Of a stretch of 7,975 bases of DNA, positions 1-5,663 are shown in pieces. Position 1 is the first letter of the stretch, and each line of letters begins with the position of its first letter. The position numbers and the translations under genes are program-made. Source of the stretch: an uncultured Collinsella sp. (GTDB taxonomy: Bacteria; Actinomycetota; Coriobacteriia; Coriobacteriales; Coriobacteriaceae); contig CATXML010000046.1 of the NCBI GenBank assembly GCA_958372035.1, forward strand, positions 1-7,975, read 5' to 3'. The notes beneath the pieces are model-generated. The model was not told where the DNA came from. It saw nothing but the letters and a program-made list of their open reading frames with translations, and did not search any database.

Positions 1-51
1 GCCACATTAAGTGGCCTCCTGTTCGTGCGGAACTCGCGATAAAGTTCATAT
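1..51. repeat. Left copy of inverted repeat flanking the toxin-antitoxin pair
   Basis: These 51 bases are an exact reverse complement of 861-911 (51 of 51 match). The repeat touches the window edge, so it may continue to the left. The identity ends abruptly at base 51. The left copy continues atggcggcaggcgcccgcc, while the right copy, read in the same direction, continues gcggccgttggcgcccggg, with only a GGCGCCCG block clearly shared. The repeat contains the gccac-attaa-gtggc core of the hairpin described at 885-921. The two copies face each other on either side of the toxin-antitoxin genes. The match is seen directly; a role as a mobile or recombining element is inference. Confidence 0.95.
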
Positions 52-108
52 ATGGCGGCAGGCGCCCGCCCCGCCCCCGAGGATCTCCCATCCCAAATCT
101 AAACTCTG

Positions 109-127
109 TTATCATAATTACGATAAT
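109..127 (+). promoter_or_regulatory. Candidate operator and -10 region of the toxin-antitoxin operon
   Basis: Bases 109-126 form an 18-base near-perfect palindrome centred on AATT: TTATCATAATTACGATAA, with one mismatched pair. It lies 25 bases before the antitoxin start in an AT-rich patch between GC-rich sequence. GATAAT at 122-127 could serve as a -10 box; no convincing -35 is visible. Phd/YefM antitoxins usually bind short palindromes over their own promoter, and the toxin acts as co-repressor. An autoregulatory operator is therefore the natural reading, inferred from position and symmetry only. Confidence 0.55.
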
Positions 128-140
128 ATCCTGATAGCTC

Positions 141-146
141 AGGAGG
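141..146 (+). promoter_or_regulatory. Ribosome binding site fixing the antitoxin GTG start
   Basis: A perfect AGGAGG lies five bases before GTG at 152-154. It decides the start: the same frame stays open upstream to base 11, but that stretch lies in the repeat and operator and has no comparable site. Confidence 0.8.
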
Positions 147-151
147 CAGCT

Positions 152-427
152 GTGAATATTAGGCCAGTCTCAGATCTCAGAAATCACTACCCGGACGTTG
201 AACGCGAAGTCGAACAAGAGGGTCCGGTTTTTCTAACTAAAAACGGGCGGGGCTCTATGGTCGTCATGAGCTTTGAGCAGTACAAGTCGCTGAGCAATAC
301 AATCGAGAGCGCCCTTGATGCCGCTGATCGTCAGGCCGCCAGCATGCAACTTCGCTATACACACGACGATGTCTTTGGCTCTGTCAGAAAAATGCTCAAC
401 GGCGGTCTCGATGAACAGGCCCTATAA
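152..427 (+). CDS. Type II antitoxin, Phd/YefM family
   Basis: Encodes 91 residues from a GTG start with a perfect AGGAGG five bases upstream. Residues 1-48 have the typical Phd/YefM DNA-binding fold signature: an N-terminal IRPVSDLR, then GPVFLTKNGRGSMVVMS (24-40) and a following FEQYKSL. This family dimerises through that region, binds operator palindromes, and uses a flexible C-terminal part (here about 50-91, rich in Ala, Asp and Gln) to wrap and neutralise the toxin. The 3' end overlaps the toxin gene by 17 bases, the usual arrangement for translational coupling. The likely role is neutralising the downstream RelE/ParE toxin and repressing the operon with it. Codon use is less GC-rich than in the neighbouring operon, which suggests separate acquisition. 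The family call is firm; the toxin pairing is inferred from overlap. Confidence 0.9.
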   Translation: MNIRPVSDLRNHYPDVEREVEQEGPVFLTKNGRGSMVVMSFEQYKSLSNTIESALDAADRQAASMQLRYTHDDVFGSVRKMLNGGLDEQAL

Positions 428-725
428 GCTCCGCTATCTTCCCCTATTTTGGGAGGACCTCAGCCAAGCAGCGTCATATATCGCCTTTGATCTCAATAAC
501 CCCGCTGCAGCAAATAGGCTTGTCGACAATGTTGAAGCAGGCATACTCGAACATCTCAAGAATCCAACCATGTCACCAACATACCCTTCGACAAGAAGGC
601 GGTTGCACCCGTATTACCGCTTCTGCGTTGGCAACTACATGGTTTTTTATGTCGTCATCGACGACGTTATGGAAGTCCGCCGACTGCTATATAAGAGACG
701 AGATATTGAGTCGATTATCAGGTAG
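411..725 (+). CDS. Type II toxin, RelE/ParE family
   Basis: Encodes 104 residues, a usual length for the family. The ATG at 411 lies inside the end of the antitoxin gene, with only a weak GGCGG upstream, so translation is probably coupled. Features of the RelE/ParE fold are visible: an N-terminal strand (YKLRYLPLF), an amphipathic helix pair about 12-51 (EDLSQAASYIAFDLNNPAAANRL is the first part in sense), then a basic segment TRRRLHPYYRF (61-71), strands GNYMVFYVV and MEVRRLLY, and the C-terminal KRRDIESII typical of ParE-like members. Family members either cleave ribosome-bound mRNA (RelE) or inhibit DNA gyrase (ParE); sequence alone does not decide which. The gene appears intact. It ends about 20 bases before an inverted relic of the tsaD tail and converges on the minus-strand operon. 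Confidence 0.88.
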   Translation: MNRPYKLRYLPLFWEDLSQAASYIAFDLNNPAAANRLVDNVEAGILEHLKNPTMSPTYPSTRRRLHPYYRFCVGNYMVFYVVIDDVMEVRRLLYKRRDIESIIR

Positions 726-744
726 GTTTCTTTCAGCTAAAGAA

Positions 745-816
745 CGCCGAAAATTCGACACTGGCTTGTTAACCTTGCTGGACGTTGTCGACGCCGATCC
801 AGCCCAGAAGCTATAT
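745..816 (+). pseudogene. Inverted, diverged relic of the tsaD 3' end
   Basis: Read on the plus strand, this stretch gives RRKFDTGLLTLLDVVDADP, which lines up with the TsaD C-terminus RRKFDRGEISPFDVDADP encoded on the opposite strand at 1013-1065. At base level, 745-759 matches the complement of 1051-1065 at 14 of 15 positions, and 787-800 matches the complement of 1013-1026 at 14 of 14. The middle is diverged and carries one extra codon. The base triplet aligned with the tsaD stop TAG is TAT (814-816), so the stop has been lost. It has no start of its own and is too short to encode a functional domain, so it is called a gene relic rather than a gene. The matches are seen directly; origin by inverted duplication or by import of a foreign tsaD tail is inference. 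Confidence 0.65.
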
Positions 817-860
817 CGATACAGAAAGGTCCCCGTCGCTGCCCGGGCGCCAACGGCCGC

Positions 861-911
861 ATATGAACTTTATCGCGAGTTCCGCACGAACAGGAGGCCA
901 CTTAATGTGGC
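861..911. repeat. Right copy of inverted repeat flanking the toxin-antitoxin pair
   Basis: Exact reverse complement of bases 1-51. It covers the inner end of the left arm of the large palindrome (861-871) and more than half of its spacer, including most of the nested hairpin. The repeated unit is therefore centred on the loop region rather than on the whole stem. Recombination between the two copies would invert the roughly 0.8 kb toxin-antitoxin segment; that consequence is inference. Confidence 0.95.
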
Positions 912-921
912 CTCCGTCGTG
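885..921. repeat. Nested hairpin at the centre of the palindrome
   Basis: GGAGGCCAC (893-901) and GTGGCCTCC (907-915) form a perfect 9-base-pair stem around the loop TTAAT. After a small internal loop (ACA against G), CACGA (885-889) pairs with TCGTG (917-921). The hairpin shares its centre (about 904) with the larger 44-base arms (906). It has no T-run on either strand, which argues against a stand-alone intrinsic terminator. Confidence 0.85.
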
Positions 922-996
922 AGCAGGACTGTAGAGCAGGAAAGTTCATATGCGGCCGTTGGCGCCCGGGCAGCGACGGGGACCGCGCCTTTGCGA

Positions 997-3381
997 CTAC
1001 AGTGTCATGTTCGGATCGGCGTCGACGTCGAACGGCGAGATTTCCCCTCGGTCGAATTTACGGCGGGCGACCTCCGCGATCATGGCGGCGTTGTCGGTGC
1101 ATGCCGAGAGAGGCGGCACCGTCACGCGGATGCCCTGGCGCCCGAGCTTCTTGATCATCATCTCGCGCAGATGCGGATTAGCCGAAACGCCGCCGCCGAT
1201 GCAGTACTCCTTGCATCCGGTGGCATGCAGCGCGTTCTTGGCCTTCTTGTACTGAACGTCAAAGACCGCGGCCTCAAACGAAGCCGCCAGGTCGGGCAGA
1301 TGAATCGTACGCCCGGCTTTGGTCTCCTGCTCAATGTAGAGCGTCACGGCCGTCTTAAGGCCCGAAAGCGAGAATCGATAGTCTCCCCTACTATTGAGCG
1401 CGCGGGGGAAGTCAATCGCGCGGGGATTGCCCGTCTCGGCCAGCTTGGAGATGATGGGGCCGCCGGGATAGCCCAGACCCAGCGCCTTAGCCACCTTGTC
1501 GAAGGCCTCACCCACGGCGTCGTCGAGCGTCTCGCCGAGCACCTCGTAGTCACCCCACGCCTTGACGTGAACAAGCATGGTATGACCGCCCGAGACGAGC
1601 GTGAAGATAAACGGCGGCTTGAGATCGGGCTGCGCCAGCAGGTTGGCGAACAGATGACCTTCCAGATGGTTGACGCACACGAGCGGTTTACCGGCGGCAT
1701 AGGCAAAGCCCTTGGCGAAGGCGACGCCCACCACCAGAGCACCCACCAGGCCCGGACCCTGTGTCACGCCAACAGCGGCGAGTTCGCTCGGCGCGATGGC
1801 TCCGCCCTCAAGACCAAGCGATGCCGCGGCATCCTCGAGCGCCGCGTCCACGACGCTCACGATAACCTCAACGTGCTTGCGCGAAGCGATCTCGGGCACT
1901 ACGCCGCCAAAACGGGCATGAAAATCGATCTGCGTCGAAACCTGATTGGCCAGCATATTACCGTCCGCATCGATAATCGCCACAGCCGTCTCATCGCACG
2001 AACTCTCGATGGCAAGCACCAGGCGACGGCGCTCAATTTCGGCACGCTCCTCAACGGTGCGCTCGGGTGCAGGTAGCGGCCATACACGCTGCTCAGCCGC
2101 CGTCGGCTCGGGCGAAGCGTTGTCGACCGGGAGCACCAAGGGCAGCGGCGCCGTCATGACGATGGCGTCCTTGCCAACACCGTAGTAACCGCGGCGACAG
2201 CCCGCCTCGGTAAAGCCCAGGGAGACATAGAGCGCAATAGCGCCCTCGTTGCCATCCTCAACCTCGAGCGAGGCGGTCGTACAGCCGAGCATCTGGGCAT
2301 CGTAGCTCACATGCGACAGCAGCTTGCGGGCAATACCCTCGCGGCGATGCTTCGGGTCGACGGCAACATCCAAAATCTGCACGTCACCGTCTACGACCAT
2401 GCCACCGGCAAGCCCCAGCAGCTGACCGTCGTCGTGCGCCACCCACCAGCTGCGCGGCGCCGCAACATCCTCGCCCAGCTCGGACAAGAACATGCCCGGC
2501 GTCCACGCCTCGTGCCCAGCGCCTTCAAAGCAGGCGGCCTCCAGCGCACTCGCACCCTCGGCGTCCGCCGCACCCATGGGGCGGAATTGCAGATGGCGAC
2601 CGGCGAGCTCATCGGCGACGCCCGTAATTTCGCTCTGCGCGCTCTCGGCAAGACCGAGGCGTTTGCGCTCGTTTTCCTCGGCGTCAGAAAGGCGCGTATA
2701 GATCGGCAGGACGCGGGCCGGGTCGCCGTCACCCGCGGCATGCGCAAGGAGGAGGCCCTCGCCCGAAGGCCACCACAAGTCGCGCTCTACGCAGCGAGCG
2801 GCCTCATCCTCGCCCAGCAGCTTGCCATAGCGCACGAGACCGTCGCCAGTCAGCTGAACCTGGTCCCAGTCCGCGGCTTGACGCCACTCATCAAGCGCCA
2901 CGGCAGCCTTGACCACGTGCTCGCGCTCAAACTGACGCTCGGGGCCCTCGTCGCTCAGCACATACAAAGCCGGATACACCTCGCCGCGCATGGCATCGGC
3001 CAGAATGCCGAGCTTGCCACGCACGCCAGCCTTCCACGCGGTCCATGCGCAGGCATCGAGCGTCGACACGCCCAACAGCGGCACGTTGGCACCGCGCGCC
3101 AAGCCCTTGGCGGTGGAAATGCCGATACGCACACCGGTAAACGAACCAGGACCGCGACCGACGACGTAACTGCCCACGTCAGCACGGTCCATGCCAGCCC
3201 GAGCAAGCACGCTGTCGACAGTATTCACGAGCTCCACATTGGCATGGCGACGGCACATATGGTCGCCACTCACCAGCTTCGCCTCGCCCGTCTGCCTATC
3301 AATCCAGCTTGCCGCGCAGGCAAGCATATCGGTCGAAGTATCGAGCGCCACCACCAGCGCGTAATCGTTATGCAAGCTCAT
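997..3381 (-). CDS. tsaD: TsaB-RimI-TsaD fusion: t6A37 tRNA modification and N-acetyltransferase
   Basis: One 794-residue protein joins three usually separate enzymes. Residues 1 to about 235 are TsaB (ALDTST near the start, GRGPGSFTGVRIGIS at 75-89, RLSDAEENE at the end). About 262-412 is a RimI-type GNAT acetyltransferase (acetyl-CoA loop RREGIA, then EVEDGNEGAIALYVSLGF). A charged, proline-rich linker (412-452) leads to full-length TsaD: AIESSCDETAVAI, FGGVVPEIASRKH, metal-binding HLEGH (H572, H576), SGGHTMLV, GETLDDAVGEAFDKVAK, GGGVSAN and TDNAAMIAE. TsaD with TsaB and TsaE transfers threonylcarbamoyl from TC-AMP to A37 of ANN-decoding tRNAs; RimI acetylates the N-terminus of ribosomal protein S18. 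All TsaD landmarks are present. In RimI the usual EDA near the end reads KDA. The ATG at 3381 is preferred over TTG at 3399 because AAGG lies nine bases ahead; it overlaps tsaE by 14 bases. Confidence 0.95.
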   Translation of the reverse strand: MSLHNDYALVVALDTSTDMLACAASWIDRQTGEAKLVSGDHMCRRHANVELVNTVDSVLARAGMDRADVGSYVVGRGPGSFTGVRIGISTAKGLARGANVPLLGVSTLDACAWTAWKAGVRGKLGILADAMRGEVYPALYVLSDEGPERQFEREHVVKAAVALDEWRQAADWDQVQLTGDGLVRYGKLLGEDEAARCVERDLWWPSGEGLLLAHAAGDGDPARVLPIYTRLSDAEENERKRLGLAESAQSEITGVADELAGRHLQFRPMGAADAEGASALEAACFEGAGHEAWTPGMFLSELGEDVAAPRSWWVAHDDGQLLGLAGGMVVDGDVQILDVAVDPKHRREGIARKLLSHVSYDAQMLGCTTASLEVEDGNEGAIALYVSLGFTEAGCRRGYYGVGKDAIVMTAPLPLVLPVDNASPEPTAAEQRVWPLPAPERTVEERAEIERRRLVLAIESSCDETAVAIIDADGNMLANQVSTQIDFHARFGGVVPEIASRKHVEVIVSVVDAALEDAAASLGLEGGAIAPSELAAVGVTQGPGLVGALVVGVAFAKGFAYAAGKPLVCVNHLEGHLFANLLAQPDLKPPFIFTLVSGGHTMLVHVKAWGDYEVLGETLDDAVGEAFDKVAKALGLGYPGGPIISKLAETGNPRAIDFPRALNSRGDYRFSLSGLKTAVTLYIEQETKAGRTIHLPDLAASFEAAVFDVQYKKAKNALHATGCKEYCIGGGVSANPHLREMMIKKLGRQGIRVTVPPLSACTDNAAMIAEVARRKFDRGEISPFDVDADPNMTL

Positions 3382-3874
3382 CTTGTACAGCCTTATCAAT
3401 CAAATCGGAAAGCTCCGCTGCGCGCTCGCCGTGCGCCTCGAGCGTTATCGTTCGCACGTCGCTATCGTTCTCATCACGCTTAAGCGTTACCGAAAGATAC
3501 TCGTCTGTCAGTTCGTCCTGGAACTGTTCGCCCCACTCCAACAGACAGGCACCCTCATAGCCCAGTACATCGAAAATGCCCGTATCCTCGAGCTCGTAAG
3601 CATGCTCCAGGCGGTACAGGTCAAAGTGGAACAGCGGAATACGCCCCTGGTCATGAACGGCCATGAGTGCGAATGTGGGGCTCGTGACCATATGGCCGTC
3701 GCCCAGACCACGCGAAACGCCCTTGGTAAAGTGGGTTTTGCCCACCCCGAGGCCGCCGGTCAAGATCAGGACATCACCATCTTCCAGGCACGGCGCAACC
3801 AGCTCGCCAAAATGCTCCGTATCGGCAGAGCAAGCCGTTTTATAAATACCTACCCCCAGGCGCTCCAGGGACAT
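3368..3874 (-). CDS. tsaE: tRNA t6A synthesis ATPase TsaE
   Basis: A 168-residue P-loop ATPase of normal family length. It has a Walker A motif GGLGVGKT (40-47), the switch-like SPTF (65-68), HFDLYRL (83-89) and LLEWGEQF (111-118), all standard for TsaE. The protein binds the TsaB-TsaD heterodimer and its ATP hydrolysis resets the complex between rounds of threonylcarbamoyl transfer to tRNA A37. Its gene directly precedes the TsaB-RimI-TsaD fusion and overlaps it by 14 bases, so all three t6A transferase components come from two adjacent coupled genes. TsaC/Sua5, which makes TC-AMP, is not in the window. The start ATG has AAGGAG seven bases upstream, and a tandem TAATAA ends the preceding gene. 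A single domain with no oddity. Confidence 0.96.
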   Translation of the reverse strand: MSLERLGVGIYKTACSADTEHFGELVAPCLEDGDVLILTGGLGVGKTHFTKGVSRGLGDGHMVTSPTFALMAVHDQGRIPLFHFDLYRLEHAYELEDTGIFDVLGYEGACLLEWGEQFQDELTDEYLSVTLKRDENDSDVRTITLEAHGERAAELSDLIDKAVQDELA

Positions 3875-3886
3875 ATATGCTCCTTA

Positions 3887-4507
3887 TTATTCCGAGGCAC
3901 CCTCTGGCGCGGGATGCCGCTCCAGATAGTCGCCCAGCATCTTAAAGTCTTCCTCCAGCAGCTCCTGCCACGCCGGATTACGCAGCGCCGCCGCCGGATG
4001 GAACGTAGGCATCACCACAAAATGCCCCATCTGATGGAACCTGCCGCGCAGCTTGGTGATACCGATCTCGGTCTTAAGCACAAAGTGCGTCGCGGGATTA
4101 CCGAGCGTCACGATGATATCGGGCCAAATGCTCCGAATCTGCTCACGCAAAAACGGTGAACAGGCCAGCACTTCCTCGGGCCGAGGATTGCGATTTCCCG
4201 GTGGCCGACACTTAAGCACGTTGGCAATGTAGACGTCTTCGCGCTTGAGACCAGCCAGCGACAGGATGCCGTTGAGATCTTCGCCCGCCGCCCCCACAAA
4301 CGGTTCGCCTTGCAGATCCTCGTTACGCCCCGGTGCCTCGCCGATAAACATGACGCGGGCGTGGGGGTTTCCCACGCCAAACACGATGTTATGACGCGAC
4401 TGATAGAGCTGGCAGAGATGGCAGTCGCCTAAAACAGCCTCAATCTCCTCGAGCGCAACCTCGCGCGGCGCCTGGTGACTATGTCCGGGGATGTGCATGA
4501 CACCCAT
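3887..4507 (-). CDS. Family 4 uracil-DNA glycosylase (4Fe-4S)
   Basis: A 206-residue protein with the family 4 UDG layout. Cys29, Cys32 (CHLC), Cys100 (VLKC) and Cys116 (LAC) are the four ligands expected for a 4Fe-4S cluster. The uracil-pocket motif GEAPGRNEDLQGEPFVG spans 56-72 and the DNA-intercalation motif HPAAALRNP spans 170-178. The enzyme removes uracil arising from cytosine deamination and so starts base-excision repair in the cytoplasm. Family 4 members are common in actinobacteria and thermophiles. The start ATG at 4507 has TAGGAGCC just upstream, and the TAG in that site is the alr stop, so termination and re-initiation are close-coupled. An internal ATG at codon 4 is a weaker alternative start. 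The TAA stop is followed in frame by a second TAA. Confidence 0.93.
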   Translation of the reverse strand: MGVMHIPGHSHQAPREVALEEIEAVLGDCHLCQLYQSRHNIVFGVGNPHARVMFIGEAPGRNEDLQGEPFVGAAGEDLNGILSLAGLKREDVYIANVLKCRPPGNRNPRPEEVLACSPFLREQIRSIWPDIIVTLGNPATHFVLKTEIGITKLRGRFHQMGHFVVMPTFHPAAALRNPAWQELLEEDFKMLGDYLERHPAPEGASE

Positions 4508-4515
4508 AGTGGCTC

Positions 4516-5661
4516 CTACACGTAGATCTTGTCGAGACGCATGCCAAAGCCGCAGGCGACCTCGTAGTTAATCGTGCCGCGCAGTCGGGCCATCTCGTCC
4601 ATGGTAATCTCGGCATCGCCATCGCGGCCGACAATAATCATCTCGTCACCATGCTCGGCCTCGGGAATCTCATGCGCCGGATTGGACTGGATGGCGACCA
4701 TAAACTGATCCATGCAGATGTTACCCACCTGACGCACGCGCTCGCCGCGATACAGCACGTCCATACGATTGGAGAGCGTACGCGAAAGACCGTCGGCATA
4801 TCCAATCGGCAGCGTGCAAATCTGAACGCGTGTGCGCGGCACGCGATAGGTAAATCCGTAGCCCACGCCCTCGCCCATCGCAGGATGCGCCACGCGTGTC
4901 ACGCGCGCATGCACGCTCATGACGGGGTCCAGCTGCATCACGCGACCACTCAGCTCGCATGGCTGCATGCCATACAAGCCAACGCCGGCGCGAATCATAT
5001 CAAAATGCATCGAGGGATCAAGCATCGAGGACGGCGTGTTGGCGCAGTGCACGATACCGCACTCAAAACCCGCGTCCTTAATGGCCTGAACGGCCTCGGT
5101 AAAGCGCTGGCACTGCAGTTTGTAGTCCCAACCCGAAGGTTCATCGGCCGTGGCGAAGTGCGTAAAGACGCCATCACACTGGATACCGCGATGGAAGCTA
5201 ATACCACGAACAAAGTCGAGCACCTGCGTGTAGTGAACACCGATGCGGTTCATGCCCGTCTCAATGGCTAGATGGTACTTGCCCACCTTGCCTGCCGCGA
5301 CAGCGCACTCGCCATAGGCAAGGGCGAAATCGGACGTATAGACCGAAGGCATAATGTCAAACTCAAGCAGTGTGGGGATAGCCTCGATAGGCGGCTCGCT
5401 CAAGATCAGGATGGGCTTGGTAATTCCGCCCCGACGTAGCTCAACACCCTCGCTGACCGTCGCCACCGCGAACATGTCGGCTCCAGCCGAGTACATGATT
5501 TTGGCGCACTCAACGGCACCATGGCCATAGGCATCGGCCTTGACCACGCAGCACAGTCGCTGACGTGGATCGAGCAGGTTCTTGTAAGCCCTCGTGTTGC
5601 GGCGAAGCGCCCCTCGGTCAATCTCAACCCAGGACCAGCGCGTCAAATCGGCTTTATTCAT
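4516..5661 (-). CDS. alr: Alanine racemase
   Basis: A 381-residue fold-type III PLP enzyme of usual length. KADAYGHG places the PLP-binding lysine at K41. The second catalytic base is Y268 in GVGYGFTYRVP. R224 in RAGVGLYG matches the PLP phosphate region, and GNICMDQF (313-320) is the conserved active-site strand of the C-terminal domain. The N-terminal TIM barrel covers about 10-240 and the C-terminal beta domain about 245-381. It interconverts L- and D-alanine in the cytoplasm and supplies D-Ala for D-Ala-D-Ala in peptidoglycan. It begins two bases after the nnr stop and ends eight bases before the glycosylase start. In several Gram-positive groups alr sits close to acpS, nnr and the tsa genes, and the same neighbourhood is seen here. 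Confidence 0.97.
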   Translation of the reverse strand: MNKADLTRWSWVEIDRGALRRNTRAYKNLLDPRQRLCCVVKADAYGHGAVECAKIMYSAGADMFAVATVSEGVELRRGGITKPILILSEPPIEAIPTLLEFDIMPSVYTSDFALAYGECAVAAGKVGKYHLAIETGMNRIGVHYTQVLDFVRGISFHRGIQCDGVFTHFATADEPSGWDYKLQCQRFTEAVQAIKDAGFECGIVHCANTPSSMLDPSMHFDMIRAGVGLYGMQPCELSGRVMQLDPVMSVHARVTRVAHPAMGEGVGYGFTYRVPRTRVQICTLPIGYADGLSRTLSNRMDVLYRGERVRQVGNICMDQFMVAIQSNPAHEIPEAEHGDEMIIVGRDGDAEITMDEMARLRGTINYEVACGFGMRLDKIYV

Positions 5662-5663
5662 GA

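Larger units (their letters stand above)
828..984. repeat. Large palindrome with 44-base perfect arms
   Basis: Bases 828-871 and 941-984 are exact reverse complements (44 of 44), separated by 69 bases that hold a second, nested hairpin. The arms are GC-rich near their outer ends and end in the AT-rich AAAGTTCATAT next to the spacer. The structure starts 12 bases after the tsaD stop and lies between two converging transcription units, so it could form a very stable RNA stem at the ends of both transcripts. On the minus strand the stem is followed by TTTCT, on the plus strand by gcgcctttg. Neither is a good U-tract, so a classical intrinsic terminator is only possible, not shown. A DNA cruciform or a RNA-stabilising 3' hairpin are alternatives. 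Confidence 0.93.

Noticed and set aside
11..151. N-terminal extension of the antitoxin from a GTG at base 11
   Set aside because: This stretch lies in the inverted repeat and the operator region, has no ribosome binding site, and the Phd/YefM domain starts exactly at the GTG at 152, which has a perfect AGGAGG.
728..744. Small hairpin TTCTTT/AAAGAA just after the toxin stop as a terminator
   Set aside because: Six AT-rich base pairs with a five-base loop and no T-run are too weak for an intrinsic terminator.
1..911. Insertion sequence with terminal inverted repeats
   Set aside because: The segment holds only the toxin-antitoxin genes, with no transposase or relic of one. No target-site duplication can be tested because the left end is cut by the window. 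Described as repeats only.
828..984. Integron attC-like recombination site
   Set aside because: No GTTRRRY / RYYYAAC core pair is found at the ends, the arms are perfectly paired rather than carrying the extrahelical bases and bulges of attC, and no integrase is visible.
487..2076. A very long plus-strand open frame through the palindrome and across tsaD
   Set aside because: It runs antisense to the strongly supported tsaD gene, starts inside the toxin gene, and its product shows no recognisable family. It is open because of the GC-rich codon bias of the opposite strand. Only the short 745-816 part was kept, as a tsaD relic.
3382..3399. Alternative TTG start for the TsaB-RimI-TsaD protein
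   Set aside because: It would add six residues (MIRLYK) before the normal TsaB N-terminus and has no clear ribosome binding site; the ATG at 3381 has AAGG at suitable distance.
4651..5271. A 206-codon plus-strand open frame opposite alr
   Set aside because: It is fully antisense to a complete alanine racemase gene with all catalytic residues, is His/Ala/Arg-rich in the manner of shadow frames, and has no recognisable domain.
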